This document shows positions 1-7,295 of a DNA stretch of 64,000 nt, one piece after another (positions within the stretch are counted from its first letter, which is position 1; each line of letters starts with the position of its first letter). The stretch is from Micromonospora sp045209745 (GTDB lineage Bacteria; Actinomycetota; Actinomycetes; Mycobacteriales; Micromonosporaceae). Below the pieces are notes generated by a model that made no database searches, was not told the DNA's origin, and saw nothing but the letters and a program-made list of their open reading frames with translations. Position numbers and translations under genes: made by a program. The stretch covers positions 4,340,001 through 4,404,000 of the forward strand of contig NZ_CP109273.1 of assembly GCF_045209745.1 (NCBI RefSeq). Direction: 5' to 3'.

Positions 1-495
1 GGCGACCGTCGCCATTCCCGTGGAGATCACCATCGGCTTGCCGGTGCTGGCCACGAGCCGGATCAGCGGCAGGTCGACCAGCTCCGACGAGGCGATCTTG
101 TACGCGGGTGCGTCCAGCGACTCCAGCAGCGCCACGGCGGTCGCGTCGAACGGTGACGAGAAGACGGTCAGGCCACGCGCACGGGCCCGCTCGAAGATCG
201 GGGCGTGCCACTCGTACGGGGTGTGGGCGCGCTCGTAGAGGCGGTACAGGTTCTCCCCGCCCCACAGTTCGTGCCCGCTGGAGATCCGGAACGCCGGGGT
301 GTCGACGTCGATCGTGATCGTGTCCGGTCGGTACGTCTGGAGCTTCAGCGCGTGCGCCCCGCTCTCGGCCACCGCGTCGACGATGGCCAGCGCCCGGTTC
401 AGATCGCCGTTGTGGTTGCCGGACATCTCGGCGACCACGAACGGTCGCTCCCCGGCACCGATCGCGTGCGGTCCGATCTTGATTGTCGCCGTCAT
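1..495 (-). CDS. NeuB/PseI-type N-acylneuraminate (sialic/pseudaminic acid) synthase, 5' part
   Basis: The start codon (ATG, complement of 493-495) and the first 165 codons are present; the rest lies left of the window. The N-terminus has the NeuB-family pattern: a FVVAEMSGNHNGDLNRA stretch near residues 19-35, HALKLQTYRPDTITID near residues 50-65, and FSSPFDATAVALLESLDAPAYKI-like sequence near residues 110-130. NeuB/PseI enzymes condense phosphoenolpyruvate with an N-acyl sugar in a TIM barrel to make nine-carbon nonulosonic acids for surface glycans. The AEMSGNHN wording is closer to PseI than to bacterial NeuB as I recall them, so the exact sugar is undecided. It lies 121 bp downstream of a glycosyltransferase on the same strand, so the two probably belong to one surface-glycan operon. 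Confidence 0.85.
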   Translation of the reverse strand, partial: MTATIKIGPHAIGAGERPFVVAEMSGNHNGDLNRALAIVDAVAESGAHALKLQTYRPDTITIDVDTPAFRISSGHELWGGENLYRLYERAHTPYEWHAPIFERARARGLTVFSSPFDATAVALLESLDAPAYKIASSELVDLPLIRLVASTGKPMVISTGMATVA

Positions 496-616
496 TCCGA
501 CCTCTGCTCAGGTACGTCTCCGCACCGGGGTGCGGTGGTGCTGTCGTCGTCCACCCGGCGGGGGACGACCTGGAAAACCAGGGCGCCGGAGCCGACCTGG
601 CTCCCGGCGCGGGTGG

Positions 617-1801
617 TCACGGCAGGCGTACCCCGACCAGCGCGTTGGGCCGGTCCGTCGTGGCGTCGTCGACGGCGTGCCCGGCATCCGACCCGCCGGC
701 GGCGTCCGCCGGTCGGCCCGGGTCCTCGTCGGCCCGGGCCGAGCCGCTGCTCTCGTCGGTGCCACCCGCCGGGCCCGACCGGCGCAGCCGACCCGCGACC
801 CGGTGCGCCTGGCGCAGCGCCGAGTACGCCAACCAGTCACCACGCCCGACCAGTCGATGCTTGAGCCCGACCGCACCCGAGGGCATCGGGTAGCCACCGG
901 TGGGCAGGTAGCGGCGGTAGTGCTCGGCGACCCGGTGGAAGAAGGCCCGCCGCAGGTGCGGGTGCAGCCGGTCGTCGTTGCCCACCACCACCAGGTAGTG
1001 GTTGATCATCAGCTGGAACAGTTCGGCCTGCAAATGCTCGTCCGGGTGCTTGCGGGCGACCCAGTCCAACAGCCGCTCGTACTGGGCGAATGCGTCGAAG
1101 TGCCGGCCGCTGCGGGTGGAGGTGATCGCGCCCTGCCGGCCCTGCCGGTACAGGTAGCAGATCCGGTCCAGCACGGAGATCTTCTCCGCCCCGATCAGCA
1201 GCGGGTGGCTGAACGGGATGTCCTCGTACCAGCCGGGGAAGAACCGCAGCTCCAGCTCGTCCAGGAAGTCGCGGCGGACCACCTTGTTCCAGGCGGTGTG
1301 CTGCACCCGCAGCAGCTGCGGTTGGTCGGCCAGCCGGGTGACGCCGGGGATTCCGCGCAGCAGGTGACTGCTCGCGTCGACCTCCCGCCGGCCGTCCTCC
1401 TGCACCCGCAGGTGGTCCAGCATGAGCACGTCGGGCTGGTGCTGGCGCAGCCGGTCCAGCACCGCCGCGATCGTGCCCGGCGGCAACCAGTCGTCGCTGT
1501 CGATGAACCAGACGTACCGGCCGGTGGCCACGTCGAGTCCGGCGTTGCGGGCCAGGCCCAGACCCACGTTGCTGCGCAGGTGCACGACGTGGACGCCGTC
1601 GCGGCTGACGGCGTACGAGCGGAGCATGTCGCCGCAGCCGTCCGGAGAGGCGTCGTCGACGGCGATCAGCTCGACCGTTTTCGACTCGCCTGCCGGGACG
1701 TCGGCCCGGATCGACTCGAGGCACTGGTACAGGTACGCCTCGACGCCGTACACGGGCACGACGATGCTCAGCAGCGGTGCGTGCGTCGGCTCATTGACCA
1801 C
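617..1801 (-). CDS. Family 2 glycosyltransferase (GT-A fold)
   Basis: The protein is 394 residues from GTG at 1801; an in-frame GTG at 1810 is also possible, but a GAAGG-type ribosome site fits 1801 better. The N-terminal domain shows GT2 hallmarks: LLSIVVPVYGVEAYL at about residues 10-25, VDDASPDG near 50, NVGLGLARNAGLDVATG near 80-95, and the metal-binding IDSDDWLPPG just after. A helical C-terminal half follows, then about 45 residues of Gly/Ala/Asp-rich, probably disordered tail. It should transfer a sugar from a nucleotide donor on the cytoplasmic face. Similar proteins are common beside teichoic-acid-type genes. It reads toward the NeuB-like gene, with which it is probably cotranscribed. 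The acceptor cannot be inferred. Confidence 0.88.
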   Translation of the reverse strand: MVNEPTHAPLLSIVVPVYGVEAYLYQCLESIRADVPAGESKTVELIAVDDASPDGCGDMLRSYAVSRDGVHVVHLRSNVGLGLARNAGLDVATGRYVWFIDSDDWLPPGTIAAVLDRLRQHQPDVLMLDHLRVQEDGRREVDASSHLLRGIPGVTRLADQPQLLRVQHTAWNKVVRRDFLDELELRFFPGWYEDIPFSHPLLIGAEKISVLDRICYLYRQGRQGAITSTRSGRHFDAFAQYERLLDWVARKHPDEHLQAELFQLMINHYLVVVGNDDRLHPHLRRAFFHRVAEHYRRYLPTGGYPMPSGAVGLKHRLVGRGDWLAYSALRQAHRVAGRLRRSGPAGGTDESSGSARADEDPGRPADAAGGSDAGHAVDDATTDRPNALVGVRLP

Positions 1802-1883
1802 GCCCGCCACCTTCGACGACCCGGGTGGCCGACCACGGAACCTGACGTGGCCACCGATGGTGGAGTCGCTGAACTCCCGCCCA

Positions 1884-1899
1884 GCGGAAGGTTAACGCC
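1884..1899. promoter_or_regulatory. Possible shared regulatory motif (AACCTTCCG next to TTAAC)
   Basis: The 250-bp divergent gap between the glycosyltransferase and the protease gene contains, on the minus strand, GGCGTTAACCTTCCGC about 85 bp before the glycosyltransferase start. The same AACCTTCCG string beside a TTAAC core occurs before the cytidylyltransferase/SDR gene (12511-12530). Sharing between two envelope-gene promoters suggests a common regulator. The repeat-like TTAACC words faintly recall PhoP boxes, but this is a guess. Confidence 0.25.
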
Positions 1900-2060
1900 A
1901 GTCGGCGGGGGTCCCAGAGTCTGGGAGACCCGAAGACCGGTCCGGTGGGCAGAGGCTGGGTCGCCAGCCTGTTTTTGGGACACCCACGGCAGACGGGGCT
2001 GCGCGGAAGGTCGGCATCGAGCGAAGATCGTCGACACCTGTCCCGATCAATGGAGGTTTC

Positions 2061-2843
2061 ATGAAGAGGTTGACGGCAGTGTTCCAGGCCACGGGGGGAG
2101 CCGGTCACACCAGAGGCGGTCGCATCGCACGCGCCGCCGTTCTGCTCGCCGCACTGTTGGTCACCGCCCCGCTTGTCGCCCCCGGGTCGGCCGCCGCGGC
2201 GCCCGCGCCGATCATCGGGGGTGAGACCCAGACCGACGCCGACGGGCTCGCAGCAGTGCTCATCGACGGTCAGTACAACTGCTCCGGCTCGATCGTCGAC
2301 AACTACTGGGTGCTCACCGCGCGGCATTGCATCTATTCGGGCAGCACCCGGATCGCCGACAGCCGGATCAGCGTCCGGGTCAAGAGCATCTACTACTACA
2401 CCGGTGGTGGCGTGGTGAACGTCGCCGACTCCCGGGTGCGGACCAACCACGACATCGCGATGCTCAAGCTCAACCGGTCCGCGAACGCCCAGCCAGTCCG
2501 GCTGCCCACGGCGACCACCAAGGTCGGCGCCACCACCTACGCCTTCGGTTGGGGTCGGACGTGCGCGACGTGCGCTCCGTCCGCGATTCTGCGCCGAGCG
2601 ACGCAGAACGTCACCTCCATCAACGACACCGACTACCACGGTGGCCGGGCCATTCGCACCACCGGGATGAACGGCGACTCCTGCTTCGGTGACTCCGGTG
2701 GTCCGCTGTTCAAGCTCGTCGACGGCCTGCGTTACCAGGTGGGCGTGTTGTCCATGGTCAGCTCCGGCTGCACCGGCACCGCCTACTGGGGGACAGTGCC
2801 GGAGAGCCGGGACTGGATCATGGACGTGATGGCCACCGTCTAG
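2061..2843 (+). CDS. Secreted trypsin-like serine protease (peptidase family S1)
   Basis: The 260-residue precursor has an Arg-rich N-region, a hydrophobic core (about residues 24-45) and Ala-rich cleavage region. The IIGG mature N-terminus sits at 51-54, as expected for chymotrypsin-fold enzymes. The catalytic triad is complete: His89 in TARHC, Asp131 in HDIAML and Ser212 in GDSCFGDSGGPL. Cys73/Cys90 and Cys208/Cys237 could form the usual disulfides; a CATC pair at 168-171 is extra. A GGAGG ribosome site lies just upstream of the ATG. It should be an extracellular endopeptidase with trypsin-type specificity. It is transcribed alone and ends in a strong hairpin. Confidence 0.93.
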   Translation: MKRLTAVFQATGGAGHTRGGRIARAAVLLAALLVTAPLVAPGSAAAAPAPIIGGETQTDADGLAAVLIDGQYNCSGSIVDNYWVLTARHCIYSGSTRIADSRISVRVKSIYYYTGGGVVNVADSRVRTNHDIAMLKLNRSANAQPVRLPTATTKVGATTYAFGWGRTCATCAPSAILRRATQNVTSINDTDYHGGRAIRTTGMNGDSCFGDSGGPLFKLVDGLRYQVGVLSMVSSGCTGTAYWGTVPESRDWIMDVMATV

Positions 2844-2860
2844 GACGACGTCGACCAATG

Positions 2861-2892
2861 AGCGGGCCGGCCCGATCCTGGGCCGGCCCGCT
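2861..2892 (+). terminator. Rho-independent-type hairpin after the protease gene
   Basis: A perfect 13-bp inverted repeat (AGCGGGCCGGCCC, 6-nt loop GATCCT) lies 18 bp after the protease stop codon. There is no long T tract, which is usual for high-G+C actinobacterial terminators. Confidence 0.8.
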
Positions 2893-3027
2893 TCGCGCTC
2901 AGTGCGCGTGGGACGCGTCCGGTTTACCCGGTAGTGGCCCCGGTAGGGTGCCCCGGGTGCGGCCCTGCCGGGCCGTCGTGGGCGTCGCCGTCGCGTCGTC
3001 CGACGCCGCGCCGAGGAGGATACGAAC

Positions 3028-3066
3028 GTGCTGGTGACCCTGCCGAGCTTCGGGATCCCGGCATGA
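3028..3066 (+). other. Possible 12-codon leader peptide overlapping the acyltransferase start
   Basis: GTG at 3028 lies 8 nt after a strong GAGGAGG. It opens a 12-codon frame (V-L-V-T-L-P-S-F-G-I-P-A) whose TGA (3064-3066) overlaps the ATG of the acyltransferase at 3063 as ATGA. The acyltransferase itself has no good ribosome site directly before 3063. Translational coupling through this leader is therefore plausible, but the evidence is only positional. Confidence 0.3.
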
Positions 3067-4319
3067 CGAGCGCCGCCGCCGTGCCGGCTGCCCAGCCGGC
3101 CCCCGCACCAGCCCGGCTGCCCTCGCTGACCGGGCTGCGCTGGATCGCCGCGTTGCTGGTTTTCGGATTCCACGCGGGCACCATGCGGATCATCGCCGAG
3201 CCGGACTACAAGGCCGTCGTCGATACGCTGTTCACCCTCGGCCTGTCCGGGGTGCAGTTCTTCTTCATCCTCAGCGGCTTCGTGCTGGTCTGGTCGGCCC
3301 GCGCGGGTGACTCCCGGCGCAACTTCTGGCGACGACGGGTCGCCAAGATATACCCGAACCACCTGGTGCTGTGGGGGGCGGCGCTGCTGGTCGCCTGGTG
3401 GTTCGCCGACCCGGTCCTCCCGGCGGCCGCGCTGGAGAACCTGTTGCTGTTGCAGGCCTGGGACCCCCGGCCGGGCTGGTTCTACAGCATCAACACCGTG
3501 AGCTGGTCGCTCTCCTGCGAGTTCTTCTTCTATCTGTGTCTGCCGCTGGCGCTGCCCCTGCTGCGTCGGGCCCGGCCGAAGCTGCTGTGGGTGCTGATCG
3601 TCGCGCTGCCGCTGCTGATCCTCGCGCTCTGGCCGGCCCAGCAGTTGGTGCCGGAAGTGAGCCGATGGTGGTTCACCCAGGTCTTCCCACCCGTGCGGTC
3701 GCTGGAGTTCTGGTTGGGCGCGGTGGCGGCCGAGTTGATGCGCCGTGGCCTCTGGCGCGGCCCGGGGCTGACCGTGGCCAGCGGGATTTTCCTGGCCACC
3801 TGGGTGGCGGCTGCGGAGTTTATCCGCGCCGAACTGTGGACCACTCTGCTCGCGGTCGCGTACCTGCTGGTGATCACCGCTGCCGCGGACGCGGACGTGC
3901 GGGGTAGGCGCTCGCCGTGGCGGTCGCGGCCGTTGGTCTGGCTCGGCGAGGTTTCCTTCGCCTTCTACCTGGTTCATGTGCTGGTTATGACGAGCGTGCT
4001 GCGCTGGAGCGGGGACTGGGGGACCGGCTTCGAGGGCTGGCGTGGCCCGGCCGTGGTGCTCGGCTTCCTGGTGGTGAACCTGGTCCTCGCCGGGTTGCTG
4101 CACCGCTTCGTCGAGACCCCGATGATGCGCCGACTCGCGCCGCGTCGTCCGGCCCGACCGGCGTCCGTCCCCGGACCGGCGTCCGTCCCCCGACCGCGCA
4201 CGGCCAGCACCGAGGCCCCCAGCACCGAGGCCCCCAACACCGCTGGCGTCGGGCCTCAAGCCGGGGCCGGCGGGGCCGACCCGGCCGACAGCCGATCAAC
4301 GTACGTGGATTCGCGCTGA
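3063..4319 (+). CDS. Acyltransferase family 3 (OafA/YrhL-like) integral membrane protein
   Basis: From ATG 3063 the protein has 418 residues; the open frame runs further upstream, but the family N-terminus LPSLTGLRWIAALLVFGFHAG begins near residue 18, which supports this start. Further family features are LSGFVLVWS, a basic loop RRNFWRRRVAKIYP and WSLSCEFFFYLCLPL. About ten hydrophobic segments follow, then a Pro/Arg/Ala-rich cytoplasmic tail of some 60 residues with repeated VPGPASVP- and STEAPSTEAP-like units. Family members transfer acyl groups, often acetyl, to sugars of the envelope or secondary metabolites. It lies near glycan genes, but no substrate is indicated. Confidence 0.88.
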   Translation: MTSAAAVPAAQPAPAPARLPSLTGLRWIAALLVFGFHAGTMRIIAEPDYKAVVDTLFTLGLSGVQFFFILSGFVLVWSARAGDSRRNFWRRRVAKIYPNHLVLWGAALLVAWWFADPVLPAAALENLLLLQAWDPRPGWFYSINTVSWSLSCEFFFYLCLPLALPLLRRARPKLLWVLIVALPLLILALWPAQQLVPEVSRWWFTQVFPPVRSLEFWLGAVAAELMRRGLWRGPGLTVASGIFLATWVAAAEFIRAELWTTLLAVAYLLVITAAADADVRGRRSPWRSRPLVWLGEVSFAFYLVHVLVMTSVLRWSGDWGTGFEGWRGPAVVLGFLVVNLVLAGLLHRFVETPMMRRLAPRRPARPASVPGPASVPRPRTASTEAPSTEAPNTAGVGPQAGAGGADPADSRSTYVDSR

Positions 4320-4411
4320 CACCATCCACCCTGGTCGGTGGGATCGGCGCGGCGTGCGCCGACACGCCCGTGGTCGGTGCGTCCGGGCCGGCACGCCGGT
4401 AGCGTGGGGAG

Positions 4412-4816
4412 GTGCTTCCGGTCGCGCTCACCTGTCCGCTGTGGTGGGTGGCGCGCTGGGCGACACGGGTGCTGACCAGCCTCGCCGTCGTCGCGGCCCT
4501 GGCGCTTGGCGCGGGCCCGGCCACGGCCGTCGCACCAACGCTGAGCGCCGCGCCGAGCGCAGTGCCAATCCCGTTCGCCGCCGGATCGCCGGCGACGTCG
4601 TGCCGGCCCACCGTGGCGCAGGGGCCCGCTCAAACGGCCAAGGCGGTCCCTGATCGGGCCGCCGAGAAGTCCCCGACCTGGTCGGTCGACTCGCTGCCCG
4701 GCGGCCAGGTCACCGTCGTGGCCGGCGTGCTGCCGGTGTGCGCCCCCGGGTCCGACCGGCTGCCCCTCGTCGGCGGTCCGAGCAGCCGGGCGCCCCGGGC
4801 CCCACCCGGGCGCTGA
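4412..4816 (+). CDS. Small putative secreted protein, unknown function
   Basis: The frame (134 residues from GTG 4412) begins with a stretch typical of an export signal: Trp/Arg residues, then LTSLAVVAALALGAGPATAVA, ending at an Ala-rich cleavage-like site near residue 40. The rest is Pro/Ala/Val-rich with two cysteines and no recognised domain. A GGGGAG sequence precedes the GTG, though closer than ideal. It could be real because of the clear signal-like region, but a chance high-G+C frame cannot be excluded. Confidence 0.5.
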   Translation: MLPVALTCPLWWVARWATRVLTSLAVVAALALGAGPATAVAPTLSAAPSAVPIPFAAGSPATSCRPTVAQGPAQTAKAVPDRAAEKSPTWSVDSLPGGQVTVVAGVLPVCAPGSDRLPLVGGPSSRAPRAPPGR

Positions 4817-4946
4817 GCCACCGGGATGAGCGTCCCGTCGCCGCGCCCTGTCGACCCACCAGCTCCGCCCCCGCCGATCCGTGGCCCGCCGTGGCCAGGT
4901 TGCCGGTCGGGCTCCACCGCATTGCTCTCTCCCCGAGGTGCCGACC

Positions 4947-5717
4947 ATGGAGACCGTTGTCTTCTACCAGTTCGTGACCGAGGTTCCGCAGGCCGCCGCC
5001 ATCTGGTCGGCCCTGTTCCTGCTGACACTGGGCGTACTCGCCGTGCTGGTCGCCCGACCCGAGCGGGACCGGCCCACGGACGACCCGCTCCCGGCGGCAC
5101 CCACCGCTCGGGAGGTGGCCGAGGCCGAGGCCGTCGACCTGCGCCGGTACGCCGAGGAGGTGGCCGTCGCGGCGGCCGGCGCGGCCACGACCGCGCGGCG
5201 GCGACGCGCGGCCTGGCTGACCGCTCAGGAGGAGATGGAGCGGGCCTGGAACGGGTACGACGAGGCGGACATCGCGGCCCGTCGCTTCGCGGGTGCCGGG
5301 GCGCTGCCCACCCCGCATACCCCCCGCACCCCCGCCGAGTACGCCCTCCGGGAGCGCTACCTGCTCCGCGCGGCGACCGCGGCGCACTGGCGGGGCGACC
5401 TGACCATGGCGCAGCTGGGCGACGTGTTCGGGCACCGGCGCGGTTGGGATCCCCGGCGGCACCCGGTCGAGCAGGAGGTGGTGCTCAGTCGGGCGATCCG
5501 GGACGCGAGACGGGCCGACTACGAGGCCGCCGCCGCCCGGGAGCGGGCCGCGTGGCGGGATGCGGAACTGGCCGCCGACGCGGCTCGCACCCTCGCCGAC
5601 GAGGCGTACGCGGCAGTGGCCCGGCTGCGGCCGAACCTGGTACCCGCTCGCCGGGCGGCGAACGGGACGTGCCGTCCCGCCGTCGTGGCACGCTGGCGTC
5701 CGGCCCGAGCAGGTTGA
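4947..5717 (+). CDS. Membrane-anchored Ala/Arg-rich helical protein, unknown function
   Basis: I choose ATG 4947 (256 residues) because GAGGTG lies 6 nt upstream and the sequence then starts METVVFYQFV. One transmembrane segment (about residues 14-38, AAAIWSALFLLTLGVLAVLVA) is followed by a long, charged, Ala-rich region likely to form helices or coiled coil (residues 60-110 and 185-230). The central part has a WRGDLTMAQLGDVFGHRRGWDPR segment that looks folded. I recognise no family. The topology suggests a cytoplasmic helical domain tethered to the membrane. The downstream 670 bp hold only the riboswitch leader described next. Confidence 0.7.
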   Translation: METVVFYQFVTEVPQAAAIWSALFLLTLGVLAVLVARPERDRPTDDPLPAAPTAREVAEAEAVDLRRYAEEVAVAAAGAATTARRRRAAWLTAQEEMERAWNGYDEADIAARRFAGAGALPTPHTPRTPAEYALRERYLLRAATAAHWRGDLTMAQLGDVFGHRRGWDPRRHPVEQEVVLSRAIRDARRADYEAAAARERAAWRDAELAADAARTLADEAYAAVARLRPNLVPARRAANGTCRPAVVARWRPARAG

Positions 5718-5991
5718 GCCCGATCCGTGATGTGAGCCCGGTCACGTAACTGGGAAATCGGGCGTCCGGCGCGATCGGCTCGATTTTTCCGGTGATTGTG
5801 ACCGTATTATCGGCGGCCTGTCCGGTTGTCGCCCGCAGGCGTCACCATAACCGCTTGTCCCATCGAGTCACATCATCGGCAATACGCGCAGAAATTGTCG
5901 CGCCGATCGGGGTTTACGCAGGTGAACCTGGCTTGGCAGGGTGCGGACCGGCCAGTAGTGTCGTCTCGTCCGGTGCGGTAACCGATCGCAA

Positions 5992-6140
5992 GAGGCGACG
6001 CCGCGCCGACCCGCTCAATCGTGAAAACGAACCGGGGACCCACCAGTAAGTCCGGGGTGAATCCGCGAGCCATGGCCCGCGGTAGGGCGATCTTCCCGCC
6101 CGAATCCGTCAGCTAACCCGGTAGGCGGTGTCGGAAGGAG
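5992..6140 (+). promoter_or_regulatory. c-di-AMP riboswitch (ydaO/yuaA type)
   Basis: The conserved blocks of the ydaO class occur in order: AACGAACCGGGGACCCA at about 6026-6042, CCGGGGTGAATCCGCG at 6052-6067, a GCGGTAGGGC piece near 6079, CCCGAATCCGTCAGCTAACC at 6099-6118, then CGGTAGGCGG. These are the pseudo-symmetric ligand pockets of the c-di-AMP aptamer. In actinobacteria this class usually precedes secreted cell-wall hydrolase genes and turns expression off when c-di-AMP is high. Here it begins about 400 nt before the GTG of a C39-like secreted protein. The 5718-5990 region upstream holds no gene and presumably the promoter. Confidence 0.92.
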
Positions 6141-6234
6141 TTCCATCCTCGTGCAGCACCTTTCCACCCCTCGGTTGTTCCCTCGCCTCCACGGCGCAGC
6201 GGTGCCCCCGCTCATTCGTCCAGTGACGGTGAGC

Positions 6235-6319
6235 TGACCCCCCCGGGTCATCGCCTATCCCGCCCGGCAGCGCCGGGCGTTCCCCTGAGCGGTTCACCAT
6301 CCGCGGACCACGGTCCGCG
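6235..6319 (+). terminator. Three hairpins between riboswitch and start codon (candidate expression platform)
   Basis: Downstream of the aptamer there are three compact hairpins: TGACCC/GGGTCA at 6235-6250, CGCCCGGC/GCCGGGCG with a 3-nt loop at 6261-6279, and CGCGGACC/GGTCCGCG with a 2-nt loop at 6302-6319. The second is followed by TTCCCC. One of these is probably the attenuator controlled by ligand binding. Which one cannot be decided by eye. Confidence 0.5.
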
Positions 6320-6391
6320 CGCTGGCGCCTGCCCGGATATACCGGTCCGGCCCCGGTGTGCCGCTCTCCCCCCGGATCCGTGGAGGACCCC

Positions 6392-7225
6392 GTGAAGCAC
6401 ACCCTGCAGCGTCAGCTCCGCCGTTTCGCCACCGAGCGCCCATACCAGATCGTTGCCGCCTCCGCCGCGGCCCTCGCGATCGCCACCACCACCGGTGGGC
6501 TGGTCGCCGTCGCCGACGACGACCCGGCCAGCCAGCGCACCGCGACCACGGTCGCCGAGATGCGCAGCGACACCGCCGCCTCCCGCGGTGAGGCGCGCGA
6601 CGCGTCCCCCTCGGCCAGCGCCGCGCCGACCACCGCCCCGGCTACCACCGCCGCGTCACCCGCGGCCAACGCCAGCAGCAACCCGGACCTGAGCCTTAAG
6701 CCGGCCCCGCCGAAGCCGCCCGCGACGAAGATGCTCGACTACGACTACGAGGCGCAGAACACGTACTACAACTGCGGCCCGGCAGCCACCCGTAACGCGC
6801 TCAGCGCCGCCGGCATCGACCGCACCCAGAACGAGCTCGGTGCCAAACTGGGCACCACCGAGATGGGCACCAACTCGGCCCAGGACACCACCCGGGTGCT
6901 CAACGCCGAGGTGAAGGGTTCCCCGTACCGGACCCGGATGTTCGCCGGCGCGCCCAGCCCGGCGCAGATGGACCGGCTCCAGGCCGACGTCGTCAAGGCC
7001 ATCACCGACGGCCGCGGCGTGGTGGCCAACGTCGTCGGCGACGCCACCGACACCAACGGCGGTTGGCGCTCCTACGGCGGCGGGCACTACGTCGCCGTGG
7101 TGGGTTACAAGGACAACGGCCGGACCGTGCGGATCGCCGACTCGGCGAACGCGGCCGACCCGTCGTACTGGATGACCACGATCGATCTGGCCAACTGGAT
7201 CGCCAACCGGGGTTACTCCGCCTGA
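6392..7225 (+). CDS. Secreted C39-like (papain-fold) cysteine protease family protein
   Basis: The 277-residue protein starts at GTG 6392, 4-9 nt after GGAGGA. It has a signal/anchor segment (IVAASAAALAIATTTGGLVAVA), a roughly 70-residue Ala/Pro/Ser/Thr-rich linker, then a C39_2-like domain. The nucleophile motif is YYNCGPAATRNAL and the His motif GGGHYVAVVGY, followed by RIADSAN with the expected Asp. Such domains cut peptides or crosslinks in the envelope. The c-di-AMP riboswitch in its 5' leader fits a role in cell-wall remodelling, since this riboswitch class typically controls wall lytic proteins. It is monocistronic and ends in a strong hairpin. Confidence 0.85.
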   Translation: MKHTLQRQLRRFATERPYQIVAASAAALAIATTTGGLVAVADDDPASQRTATTVAEMRSDTAASRGEARDASPSASAAPTTAPATTAASPAANASSNPDLSLKPAPPKPPATKMLDYDYEAQNTYYNCGPAATRNALSAAGIDRTQNELGAKLGTTEMGTNSAQDTTRVLNAEVKGSPYRTRMFAGAPSPAQMDRLQADVVKAITDGRGVVANVVGDATDTNGGWRSYGGGHYVAVVGYKDNGRTVRIADSANAADPSYWMTTIDLANWIANRGYSA

Positions 7226-7238
7226 CCTGGGCGCAGCC

Positions 7239-7279
7239 GACGCGGGCGCCGTCCCCCACAAGGGGCCGGCGCCCGCGTC
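7239..7279. terminator. Bidirectional terminator between convergent genes
   Basis: A perfect 13-bp inverted repeat, GACGCGGGCGCCG and its complement, lies between the C39-like gene and the EEP-fold gene. On the plus strand it is followed by GTCTTTG. It can serve both converging transcripts. Confidence 0.8.
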
Positions 7280-7295
7280 GTCTTTGTCGGTGCGG

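Noticed and set aside
299..2224. A 641-codon open frame on the plus strand across the glycosyltransferase
   Set aside because: It is the antisense shadow of the glycosyltransferase and NeuB-like genes. It has no family features and low-complexity His/Val/Gln composition typical of reverse frames in high-G+C DNA.
1791..4259. An 822-codon open frame on the minus strand across the protease and acyltransferase genes
   Set aside because: It has disordered Gly/Arg/Gln-rich content and lies antisense to two genes with clear catalytic or membrane signatures.
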